Shown here piece after piece: positions 1 through 7,857 of a stretch of DNA of 64,000 bases (its first letter is position 1; every line of letters starts with the position of its first letter). The notes beneath the pieces are model-generated. The model was not told where the DNA came from and made no database searches. It was given only the letters and a program-made list of their open reading frames with translations. The DNA comes from Pseudocoprococcus catus (GTDB taxonomy: Bacteria > Bacillota > Clostridia > Lachnospirales > Lachnospiraceae), in the NCBI RefSeq assembly GCF_902381825.1, contig NZ_LR698973.1, positions 381,141 through 445,140 of the forward strand. The letters are read 5' to 3'. The position numbers and the translations under genes were made by a program.

Positions 1-79
1 TGAACAGTTACAATAAAAAACAGCAGTTCCAAAATCTGATTTTGAGCAACTGCAGAAAATGAAAAGAGGATGAATTTCA

Positions 80-1342
80 ATGAACAATGTAACAAGAAAT
101 GATGTTTGGGAACTGGCTAAAAGCAGAAGAAATGATCTTGTCAAACTGGCTTCAGATCTGATTCGTATCCCGAGTGAGAATCCTGTAGGAACACAGAGAG
201 ATGTCATTGATTTTGTAGAAAAGTATCTGTCTGATGCAGGTATCAGCTATGAAGAAGTTTCCTGTAATCCGGATCATCCGAATGTACTGGCCAAAATGGG
301 CAGCGATGACGGCTTCAGTGTGATTTTGAACGGACATGTGGATGTTGTCCCTGCCGGCGATCGCTCTCAGTGGGATTATGATCCATTTGGTGGCGAAATT
401 ACAGACAAGAGAATCCTTGGCCGCGGCGCTTCTGATATGAAAGCCGGTGTGGCAGGTCTTCTGTTTGCCATGAAAGTATTGAAAGATTCAGGAGCAGACT
501 TGAAAGGTAATATCCGTCTTCATATTGTTTCTGATGAGGAGAGCGGCAGTGAATATGGAACAACATGGCTTTGTGAACAGGGCTACGCTGAAGGAGCCAA
601 TGCAGCCATTATTGCTGAACCGACAACCAACTGGACCATTGAATCCGGACAGAAAGGCAACCTGCATATTGTCTTCAAATCCATCGGCAAGTCTGCTCAT
701 GGAAGCCTTGGCAATTACAAGGGTGACAATGCGATCCTGAAATTAAACAAAGTTCTGGCAAATATCGAAATGCTGACAAAGATTGAAGGTCATTATCCGG
801 AAGATCTTTTACAGTCTCTGGCAAATTCACAGATGGTTGCAGAAAAAGAACTGGACATGAAGGGCATCGGCAATGTTATTAACCATGTATCAGCCAATGT
901 AGGCCTGATTTCCGGCGGTACACGTCCTAATATGGTTCCGGATTACTGCGAAGCAACCATCGACTGCCGTCTGCCTTATGGCGTGGATCATGAAGAAATT
1001 GAGAACACAGTCAAAGAGATGATCAAAGCTGCAGGTGTGGAAGGCGTTGAATATGAACTCATTTGGAAGAGTGAAGCCAATGTTACCCGCGATGATTCAG
1101 ATATCGTACAGGCCATCAAGAAAAATGCAGAGGCCATCTGGGGCATTACTGTATATCCGGCATGGCAGTGGGCTTGCAGCGACGCAAGAGAATACCGTCT
1201 CAAGGGCGTACCAACCATCCAGTATGGCCCGTCCAACACAGAAGGCATCCATGCACCAAATGAGAATGTAGACATCGAAGATGTTGTTAATGCAGGACAG
1301 ATCTATGTACTGTCATTGTGTGACCTTCTCGGCGTAAAATAA
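80..1342 (+). CDS. M20 family metallopeptidase (ArgE/DapE/CPG2 type)
   Basis: A 420-residue zinc hydrolase of the M20 family, which cleaves amide bonds of N-acyl amino acids or small peptides in the cytoplasm. The first metal motif GHVDVVP is near residue 85, the bridging Asp lies in GRGASDMKAG near 119, and the catalytic/metal Glu pair is in SDEESGSEYG near 153. A dimerisation lid occupies roughly 190-310. The length matches the ArgE/DapE branch, and the start is supported by GAGGA upstream. The gene stands alone, and a bidirectional terminator separates it from the converging aminopeptidase. The exact substrate (acetylornithine, succinyl-diaminopimelate or a dipeptide) cannot be chosen from sequence. 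Confidence 0.9.
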   Translation: MNNVTRNDVWELAKSRRNDLVKLASDLIRIPSENPVGTQRDVIDFVEKYLSDAGISYEEVSCNPDHPNVLAKMGSDDGFSVILNGHVDVVPAGDRSQWDYDPFGGEITDKRILGRGASDMKAGVAGLLFAMKVLKDSGADLKGNIRLHIVSDEESGSEYGTTWLCEQGYAEGANAAIIAEPTTNWTIESGQKGNLHIVFKSIGKSAHGSLGNYKGDNAILKLNKVLANIEMLTKIEGHYPEDLLQSLANSQMVAEKELDMKGIGNVINHVSANVGLISGGTRPNMVPDYCEATIDCRLPYGVDHEEIENTVKEMIKAAGVEGVEYELIWKSEANVTRDDSDIVQAIKKNAEAIWGITVYPAWQWACSDAREYRLKGVPTIQYGPSNTEGIHAPNENVDIEDVVNAGQIYVLSLCDLLGVK

Positions 1343-1368
1343 AATAAAAGTTAAATGAAACAACGATA

Positions 1369-1402
1369 AAAAGCTGTCAGTTTTTAAGAGCTGACAGCTT
1401 TT
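1369..1402. terminator. Bidirectional intrinsic terminator between convergent peptidase genes
   Basis: A perfect 12-bp stem (AAAAGCTGTCAG with CTGACAGCTTTT) and a 10-nt loop sit in the convergent gap. T-rich tracts follow on both strands, so it can end transcription from both sides. Confidence 0.85.
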
Positions 1403-1421
1403 GTTGTACCATAGGATATTT

Positions 1422-2729
1422 TTAGTTTTCGAAAAATGCCTTAGCAAAGTGCGTCAAACCGATCTGGTCGTCTTTGCCCATCATTTCCCGGCTTGAGTGC
1501 ATGGCCAGAAGTCCGACACCGATATCTGCGGTGCGCATTGGCAGATGGGAAGAGATGATGGAACCGATAGTGCCGCCGCCCTTTGTGTTGGAGTGTTTTG
1601 CAAAGCGCTGATAAGGAATGTTTTCCTGCTGGCACAGTGCAATGAGGGAAGCCATGCTCTCACAATCCCATGTATAAGACTGGTTGCTGGCTGTTTTCAG
1701 AATAAATCCGCCGTTCATGATCGGATAGTTGGTGATATCCTGAGTGCCTGGATAATTCGGATGGTAGGCGTGAGCGACATCAACAGAAAGCATCAGGCCG
1801 TCTGAGATATCGGACATACAGTCAATCTGATTTTTGCCGAAAGCCTGCCAGATCTTACCGATGATCACAGAAGGCAGTGTGGAATCAGCACCTTGTTTGC
1901 TGAGACTTCCGATTTCCTCGTTATCGAATAAGCAGACAAGGTTAACGCGGTCAGAGTTCTTACTTTCAACAAGACCGTGAATCAGAGCGCATACAGAAGT
2001 GACATCATCCAGTCTTGGTGCGGAGATAAATTCTTCTGTGAAACCAACCAGTTCAGGCTGATCAAGATTGTACATGCAAAGATCATAATCAAGAATATCT
2101 TTGGCGTCCACACCGATTTCTTTGGAAAGTAGATCCATGAAAGTTGTATCTTTGTTCAGATATTCATTCAGTGTGCCGAGGATAGGTAGCAGATGCTTTT
2201 GGTTGTCGATAGGAGCACCGTTTTCGTTGATGGCGCGATTCATATGAATAGCCAGATTCGGCAGATAAACAGCGGGACGTTTCAGATCCACAAGATGGCT
2301 GACCGGACGATCATATCGGTCACCCTTTGTGACAACTTTTCCGGCAAGGGATAATGGTCTGTCGAAGAATGTATTTAAAATAGGACCGCCGTATACTTCT
2401 GTATTCAGCTGCATGTAGCCATGGGAAAAAATTTCCGGATTTGGTTTAATTTTGATGGCCGGGAAATCTGTATGGGCACCAGCAATGTGAATGCCATTGG
2501 AAAGGTCACAGGATTCACCAATTGTAAAAGCGTAGAGGGTTGTATCAAAAGGACTGCAGAAATAACGGCCGCCCTTTGTCAGTGTCCAGTTGTCTTTTAT
2601 ATGTAACTCTGTAAATCCGGCTTCTGTCAGAACCTGTTTGGTATGGGCAATCACATGAAAAGCGGATGTGCCGTTCTGCAGGTAGTGAAAGAGCTGTTCA
2701 ATTTCTTTTGGTAATGTCTGCATATTCAT
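1422..2729 (-). CDS. apeB: M18 family aminopeptidase
   Basis: A 435-residue cytoplasmic aminopeptidase of the M18 (aspartyl aminopeptidase-like) family, which removes N-terminal residues from peptides using two metal ions. The family hallmarks are visible: GAHTDFPAIKIKPNP near residue 84 with the first His/Asp ligands, FDNEEIGS with the catalytic Glu pair near 265, and HSSREM near the C terminus. Its length is that of bacterial ApeB. It is divergent from the downstream DegV gene, and a good promoter reads into it from 2809. It is probably monocistronic. Confidence 0.92.
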   Translation of the reverse strand: MNMQTLPKEIEQLFHYLQNGTSAFHVIAHTKQVLTEAGFTELHIKDNWTLTKGGRYFCSPFDTTLYAFTIGESCDLSNGIHIAGAHTDFPAIKIKPNPEIFSHGYMQLNTEVYGGPILNTFFDRPLSLAGKVVTKGDRYDRPVSHLVDLKRPAVYLPNLAIHMNRAINENGAPIDNQKHLLPILGTLNEYLNKDTTFMDLLSKEIGVDAKDILDYDLCMYNLDQPELVGFTEEFISAPRLDDVTSVCALIHGLVESKNSDRVNLVCLFDNEEIGSLSKQGADSTLPSVIIGKIWQAFGKNQIDCMSDISDGLMLSVDVAHAYHPNYPGTQDITNYPIMNGGFILKTASNQSYTWDCESMASLIALCQQENIPYQRFAKHSNTKGGGTIGSIISSHLPMRTADIGVGLLAMHSSREMMGKDDQIGLTHFAKAFFEN

Positions 2730-2780
2730 TCTCCATTCTGCATTTGAAATTATAATATAATAGGAAATTTTCCATTATTT

Positions 2781-2809
2781 ATAGTAGCACAATTACGCAA
2801 TATAATCAA
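2781..2809 (-). promoter_or_regulatory. Sigma-A promoter for the M18 aminopeptidase
   Basis: On the minus strand, TTGATT (2809-2804) is followed by a 17-nt spacer and TACTAT (2786-2781). The predicted start lies about 45 nt before the gene. Confidence 0.6.
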
Positions 2810-2967
2810 TGGATGTGAATTTGGTCTTTTCAAAAGATGTTTGGTATGCTATGATATATAGTAATGAAAACTATGTTGAATAGTTGTTGATAGATAACAG
2901 CAGTTATTTTGCAGTATGCGCTAGTGGATGGGCAGGATAGCTGTGATAGATGCAGGAGGATAAATAA

Positions 2968-3807
2968 ATGGCATATCATATTGCAGTGGACAGTTGTACA
3001 GATATGACTGCTGCTATGAAGAAGGATGAACATATCACACTTGTGCCCCTTACACTGAATGTTGGGGAAGATAAGGTTATAGATGATGAAACTTTTAACC
3101 AGGCGGAATTTTTGCGAAAAGTGGCAGAATGCCCGGAGGCACCGTCATCCGCATGTCCGTCACCGGATGCGTATATGCAGGCTTATGGCTATAACAATGA
3201 GGATGCTTATGCCATTACACTCTCATCGGAATTAAGCGGTTCTTATAATAGTGCAAAGCTTGGCGCAGATCTTTTGAAGGAAGAGTATCCGGATAAGAAG
3301 ATTCATGTCTTTAACAGTCGTTCTGCCAGTGCAGGTCAGACATTGATCCTGATGAAGCTTCAGGAATGCCTGGAGGCTGGTAAGGCTTTTTCGGAAGTAG
3401 TCAGTGAAGTTGAGCAGTATATTGAGGAACAGACAACATTATTTGTTCTGGAATCATTGGAGACATTGAGAAAGAATGGCCGTTTATCAGGTCTTAAGGC
3501 GACATTGGTCAATGTACTGAATATCAAGCCTGTCATGGGTTCTACCCCGGAAGGCACGATCCAGCAGCTGGATATGGGCCGTGGCATGAAGAAGGCACTG
3601 ATGAAGATGATAGAGCAGATTGGTAAAACGGTCATCCATCCGACGGATAAGTATCTGCTGATCTCTCATTGCAACTGCCTGAAGCGTGCAGAATGGCTTA
3701 AGGTTGAGATTGAGAAGAAATACGCCTTTAAGGGTATTGTGATCGTGGATACAGCAGGTGTTGCAACGATGTACGCCAATGATGGCGGTATTGTCGTAGC
3801 CTATTAA
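2968..3807 (+). CDS. DegV family fatty-acid-binding protein
   Basis: A 279-residue DegV-family protein. Members bind a fatty acid between two domains, and the FakB members present it to the kinase FakA. The N-terminal domain starts with the family pattern IAVDSCTDM and carries SSELSGSYNSA near residue 88. The C-terminal domain has ETLRKNGRLSGLKA followed by NVLNIKPVM near 165-195. There is no signal peptide, so it is cytoplasmic. AGGAGG-type spacing (GGAGGATAAATA) fixes the start. No FakA-like gene lies nearby, so the link to lipid metabolism is from the family only. Confidence 0.9.
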   Translation: MAYHIAVDSCTDMTAAMKKDEHITLVPLTLNVGEDKVIDDETFNQAEFLRKVAECPEAPSSACPSPDAYMQAYGYNNEDAYAITLSSELSGSYNSAKLGADLLKEEYPDKKIHVFNSRSASAGQTLILMKLQECLEAGKAFSEVVSEVEQYIEEQTTLFVLESLETLRKNGRLSGLKATLVNVLNIKPVMGSTPEGTIQQLDMGRGMKKALMKMIEQIGKTVIHPTDKYLLISHCNCLKRAEWLKVEIEKKYAFKGIVIVDTAGVATMYANDGGIVVAY

Positions 3808-3823
3808 GGCAGACGCTTAATTT

Positions 3824-3885
3824 TAAAAGCCGATTTCTGGGATTATGAATCAAATGATTATCAAAATCCTGGAAATCGGCTTTTA
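3824..3885. terminator. Long bidirectional terminator hairpin
   Basis: A stem of about 21 bp with two G-U wobbles joins 3824-3844 to 3865-3885, with T-rich ends on both strands. It separates the DegV gene from the converging ABC transporter. Confidence 0.85.
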
Positions 3886-3991
3886 TATTTTATCCGCAGT
3901 TTATTTAAATGAATCGCGGATTATTTAATAGAATTGGAAAGGTTAGGTTACATCTGTAATATATTGCCAAAATTGATTGAAACTGTCGGAG

Positions 3992-4810
3992 TTACTGTTT
4001 TTTCTGGTAGCGTTTTTCGACAAAAGAGAGCAGCTGATAGAGTACCATAGCCAGTATACACAAAATAATAATGCTGAGCATGACGTAATCCAGACGGAAA
4101 ACCTGACTGCCGTAGATAATGAGATAGCCCAGGCCGGCGTTGGCCGCCAGAAATTCGCCGATAATGACGCCGACGAGGCAGAGACCTATATTGACTTTCA
4201 GGTTACTGACGATGGCCGAGATGCTGGCCGGAAGAACAATATAGCGAAGAATATCTCTGCGTGTGCCGCCAAGGGTCCGGATGAGCAGTAGTTTATCACT
4301 GTCAATATGAATAAAGGCGGTGTAAAGGTTGATGATGGTGCTGAAGACTGCCATTGTTACACCACATACGATGATGGTCTTCATATTGTTGCCGAGCCAG
4401 ACAATAAGAATCGGCGCCAGCGCTGTTTTTGGCAGGCTGTTCAGAACAACGAAGTAAGGTTCGAGAATATCAGCAGCACTGCGGCACCACCAAAGCAGCA
4501 TGGCAATCAGTGTGCCGATGGTCAGTACAAGGACAAAACTGACAAGGGTTTCACCGATGGTAATGCCGATATGATAAAAAAGGCTTTTATCAGCTGCCAT
4601 TTGTAGCATAACCTTAAAAATGCGGGTTGGACTGCTGAAAATGAAAGCGTCGATCAGATGACATCTGGCAGCTATTTCCCAACCGGCCAAGATGAAAATC
4701 AGGATGAAAAAGCGCATGCCTGTAATGAAATTTTTCTTTTTCTTCCTTTCAGCAAGAAATTCTTCCCGGGATGTGTTGGAAACCGGGTACAGAATGGTCA
4801 GATCAGACAT
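3992..4810 (-). CDS. ABC transporter permease (SsuC/TauC/ThiX type)
   Basis: A 272-residue inner-membrane permease with a basic N terminus, a first membrane helix at about 32-48 and five more hydrophobic segments. The BPD_transp_1 coupling loop is visible as GGTRRDILRYIVLPAS near residue 181-196. It belongs to the nitrate/sulfonate/taurine and thiamine-precursor uptake group. It overlaps the ATPase gene by 8 bp, so the two are co-translated. The expected lipoprotein binding subunit (SsuA/ThiY type) is not in this locus, so the substrate is unknown. Confidence 0.9.
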   Translation of the reverse strand: MSDLTILYPVSNTSREEFLAERKKKKNFITGMRFFILIFILAGWEIAARCHLIDAFIFSSPTRIFKVMLQMAADKSLFYHIGITIGETLVSFVLVLTIGTLIAMLLWWCRSAADILEPYFVVLNSLPKTALAPILIVWLGNNMKTIIVCGVTMAVFSTIINLYTAFIHIDSDKLLLIRTLGGTRRDILRYIVLPASISAIVSNLKVNIGLCLVGVIIGEFLAANAGLGYLIIYGSQVFRLDYVMLSIIILCILAMVLYQLLSFVEKRYQKKQ

Positions 4811-5543
4811 TTAATTCACCCCATATCTCATTGAAATAATCTTTAAATTCAGGTGCCATGCGGGCTTTAAAAGGTGTGCGGTCTTCATCAAGAGTCAGGT
4901 GGATATCAAAAGTCTTTTTGACGGAAGCCGGACGGCTGGTCAAAACAATAATACGGTCACAAAAACTGATGGCCTCCGAAATATCATGGGTAACAAGAAC
5001 AGCACTCATGTGCTGAGTGCGAAGAATCCGGTAAATGTCGTCGGAAACCGTAAGTCTTGTCTGATAATCGAGGGCTGAAAAGGGTTCATCCAAAAGAAGA
5101 AGACCGGGAGAAAGGGCCAATGTCCGGATGAGGGCGGCTCTCTGACGCATACCGCCGGATAATTGACTGGGTCTGGCATCTGCGAAAGGGGCAAGACCAT
5201 ATTCTTCCAGCATTTTATCGGCCCAGGATTCCTTTTCGGGTGTCAGTTTATGATGAATCCGCGGGCCGAGTGTAATGTTGTCTTTGATACTTAACCAGTC
5301 AAGCAAATGATCTTTTTGAAGCATATAGCCGATTTCGGCTGAGACGGCAATTTTGCCGGAATTAGGCTGGATCAAACCTGCGATCAGGGATAAAATTGTC
5401 GATTTTCCGCATCCGCTCGGACCGATGATACCGAGAAAATGATCCGGAAAAACACGAAAACTTAAATTTTTGACAGCCGGTGTTTCACCTTCCGCTGTCT
5501 GATAGGTATAGTTGACATCGGTCAAATCTAAAAGCGGCTTCAT
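4803..5543 (-). CDS. ABC transporter ATP-binding protein (SsuB/TauB/ThiZ type)
   Basis: A 246-residue ATPase that drives the adjacent permease. Walker A is GPSGCGKST at residues 41-49, the signature is LSGGMRQRA near 123-131, Walker B LLLLDEPFSALD is near 147-158 and the switch His is in VTHDISEA. This is the standard nitrate/sulfonate-type arrangement with no extra regulatory domain. GGAGG lies 6 nt upstream of the start. It is transcribed divergently from the exported protein at 5722, and the two -35 boxes may be shared. Confidence 0.93.
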   Translation of the reverse strand: MKPLLDLTDVNYTYQTAEGETPAVKNLSFRVFPDHFLGIIGPSGCGKSTILSLIAGLIQPNSGKIAVSAEIGYMLQKDHLLDWLSIKDNITLGPRIHHKLTPEKESWADKMLEEYGLAPFADARPSQLSGGMRQRAALIRTLALSPGLLLLDEPFSALDYQTRLTVSDDIYRILRTQHMSAVLVTHDISEAISFCDRIIVLTSRPASVKKTFDIHLTLDEDRTPFKARMAPEFKDYFNEIWGELNV

Positions 5544-5595
5544 AAAAACCTCCTTATAGCGGTATATAATAAAATATGCATAAACAGTGTCTATG

Positions 5596-5624
5596 TTGCA
5601 AGGGGACGCTATTTATGCTAAAAT
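5596..5624 (+). promoter_or_regulatory. Divergent promoter pair with a shared palindromic -35
   Basis: TTGCAA (5596-5601) is followed by a 17-nt spacer and TAAAAT (5619-5624) on the plus strand. The same TTGCAA is its own complement and, read on the minus strand, has CATATT 17 nt away, pointing into the ABC transporter. Confidence 0.5.
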
Positions 5625-5721
5625 GCATTCATATGGCATAGATGTCAGAACACGTCAGATGGCTTTTGGAACAGGCCGAGTTGCCTGGTGTTCACAGTGT
5701 TATAAAGTGAGGAGATTTTAT

Positions 5722-6531
5722 ATGGATAAAAAACATAGATACAGCGCCGGAATGCTGGCAGCTGCACTTATTGTCGGTATTGGTATTGGCTTTTGCGGTG
5801 GTTTTGCAGTGGGCGGTCATACCGGTAGTCGGCAGCAGAACATGGCAGCCGGGGCAGAGCAGAACTTTGAAACAGGAGATTTATCGATGGAGGAATCACA
5901 GAAAACGGAATCGGGTACGGATAGCAGTGGCGAGACAGAGATCGAGCCGATTGGCAGCTATGCGGTGGATGATGAACCGGTGCTGACCATTGATGATACC
6001 ACCGTTTATCTGTCAGAGATCAATGCGAGAGCTTATATGGCCAGAGATCAGTATGTGGCAGATTACGGTGAGGAACCTTGGGATACGAAGATGGATAATG
6101 GAATGACCGTGGGTGAGTATGCCAAGGCAACCATGTTGGATGAGATAGAACGGGCAGTGATTCTCTGTAATAAGGCGGATGAGTATGATGTACCGGCTTT
6201 GACAGATGATGAGGAGAAGCAGTGCGCGTCCAAGGCCGAGGATTATATGGCATCGATCGGTGAAGATATTGCAGCACAGTTCAGTGTGGAACAGTCGGCG
6301 GTATTGGCCATTTATGAAAAGGATGCCCTGTCCATGAAGGTTTACAATCAGATTCTGGAGAATCTTTCAGAAACCCTTCGTCAGGAAGAGGATTATAAGG
6401 ATATGGAAGACAGTGAATTCGAACAGGTTTTGAATGACAAGTTTGAAGAACAGTATGCCCAGTGGAAGGATACATGCAAAGTTGAGACAACAGAAACATG
6501 GGAGCAGCTTGTGATCGGGGCCGTCGGTTAG
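5722..6531 (+). CDS. Membrane-anchored or exported SurA_N-like protein
   Basis: A 269-residue protein. An internal start is preferred over the longer frame from 5587 because GTGAGGAG lies 7-8 nt upstream of ATG 5722 and the N terminus then reads as Lys/Arg-rich residues followed by one hydrophobic segment (about 12-33). An acidic Ser/Glu/Thr linker follows (about 40-80), then a helical domain with TIDDTTVYLSEINARAYMA and KADEYDVPALTDDEE. This resembles the SurA/PrsA N-terminal chaperone fold. I do not see a parvulin PPIase domain. It is probably an extracytoplasmic, membrane-tethered protein of unknown role. It precedes the SPFH gene by 85 bp and may share its transcript. Confidence 0.75.
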   Translation: MDKKHRYSAGMLAAALIVGIGIGFCGGFAVGGHTGSRQQNMAAGAEQNFETGDLSMEESQKTESGTDSSGETEIEPIGSYAVDDEPVLTIDDTTVYLSEINARAYMARDQYVADYGEEPWDTKMDNGMTVGEYAKATMLDEIERAVILCNKADEYDVPALTDDEEKQCASKAEDYMASIGEDIAAQFSVEQSAVLAIYEKDALSMKVYNQILENLSETLRQEEDYKDMEDSEFEQVLNDKFEEQYAQWKDTCKVETTETWEQLVIGAVG

Positions 6532-6616
6532 GCATTATCAGGGCAGACAATGGCCGTTGGTGCATTTTGAATATAAGCAGGATATTAAATGATGAGAAGG
6601 ACAGGGAGGTCTTTAG

Positions 6617-7771
6617 ATGGGATTAAAGAATTTAATTAAAGGACAGCTTTTATCAAGTATCAGTTATCGTTCCTCAGATCCGCAGGAACTGGCAGCTGTT
6701 TATGACAGAGACGGACGCAGGATTATGTATGAATCTGTTCTGACGGTTATGCCAGGACAGGCAGCGATCCTGGTGAACGAAGGACAGATGACGGATATTT
6801 TTATGCCGGGCCGATATGAACTGACAACAAATAATATGCCGGTGACAACAACACTGAATCAGTGGAAATATGGTTTTCATGACACATTTATCGTGGATAT
6901 TATTTTTGTCAATACCAATGAGATCATTGATATACCGTGGGGAACGAGTGAACAGGTGACAGTGAAGGATGAAGTCTTTGGCCTTGTCAATGTGGGAGCG
7001 AACGGCAAGTATTCATTATCAATCACGGACCCGAAGCTTTTTGCGGAGAATCTCATGGGTGTGAAGAACCGATATACGGTGGCTGACCTGAAGAGTTTTG
7101 TGACACCGCAGATTGCCATGTATTTCAAGGAGATCGTGACAGAGAAGCAGATGGATTTCTTTGACATGCAGGGTTACTGCTATGAAGCTGCACAGATTTT
7201 GAAGGCAAAGAGTGATGATTTCTTTGGCCGTTACGGTATTCAGATGCAGAAGATGGCTGTTCAGGTGGCTTTACCGGAAACAGTGAAGAAATCCATTGAT
7301 GAACGTGCTTCTCTGGGCGCCTTTGGCGGCATGGATGCCTATGCTTATAAGAGACAGGTGGATGCACAGGCAGATGCCATGGTGGCTATGGCCAAGAATC
7401 CGAATGGCGGTATGAACAGCATGGCGGGGATGGGTATGCAGATGTCTGCTGGCATGGCTTTCGGTGGCATGATGGCCGGCCAGATGAATGGCGGTGTGCA
7501 GGGACAGTCAGGTACACATAAGGAAAGTTTTGTGATTTGCCCGAAATGTGGTTCTGAAATGAAGAAGGGACTGAAATTCTGCTCTGAATGTGGTGCCTCA
7601 CTGGTTGTTCAGAAGAAGAAATGCATTAAATGTGGTGCTGAGATTAATGCAGATATGAAGTTCTGTCCGGAGTGCGGAGCCAATCAGGCACAGCCTGTTT
7701 GCCCGAAATGTGGCTATAAGGCTGCGGCGGGACAGAAATTCTGCCCGGAATGCGGAACAAGCCTTTTGTAA
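6617..7771 (+). CDS. SPFH-domain protein with C-terminal zinc ribbons
   Basis: A 384-residue protein. Residues about 30-215 form the SPFH/band-7-like domain found in the virion-core-like bacterial family (VLTVMPGQAAILVNEGQ, then VTVKDEVFGLVNVGANG). A Gly/Met-rich linker follows (about 250-300), then three Cys4 zinc ribbons of the CPKCG...FCPECG type near 309, 335 and 360. There is no membrane helix, so membrane association would be peripheral. It is often seen as a membrane-stress or scaffold protein, but no specific function is established. GGGAGG gives a clear start. Confidence 0.85.
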   Translation: MGLKNLIKGQLLSSISYRSSDPQELAAVYDRDGRRIMYESVLTVMPGQAAILVNEGQMTDIFMPGRYELTTNNMPVTTTLNQWKYGFHDTFIVDIIFVNTNEIIDIPWGTSEQVTVKDEVFGLVNVGANGKYSLSITDPKLFAENLMGVKNRYTVADLKSFVTPQIAMYFKEIVTEKQMDFFDMQGYCYEAAQILKAKSDDFFGRYGIQMQKMAVQVALPETVKKSIDERASLGAFGGMDAYAYKRQVDAQADAMVAMAKNPNGGMNSMAGMGMQMSAGMAFGGMMAGQMNGGVQGQSGTHKESFVICPKCGSEMKKGLKFCSECGASLVVQKKKCIKCGAEINADMKFCPECGANQAQPVCPKCGYKAAAGQKFCPECGTSLL

Positions 7772-7857
7772 AAGCGTTGTCGAGTCGCAGTTTTCGATGG
7801 CTGACTTTGAACCGTGCTGAATAAAGTAGACAAATAGAGAATCTGGAGGATTTTTGA

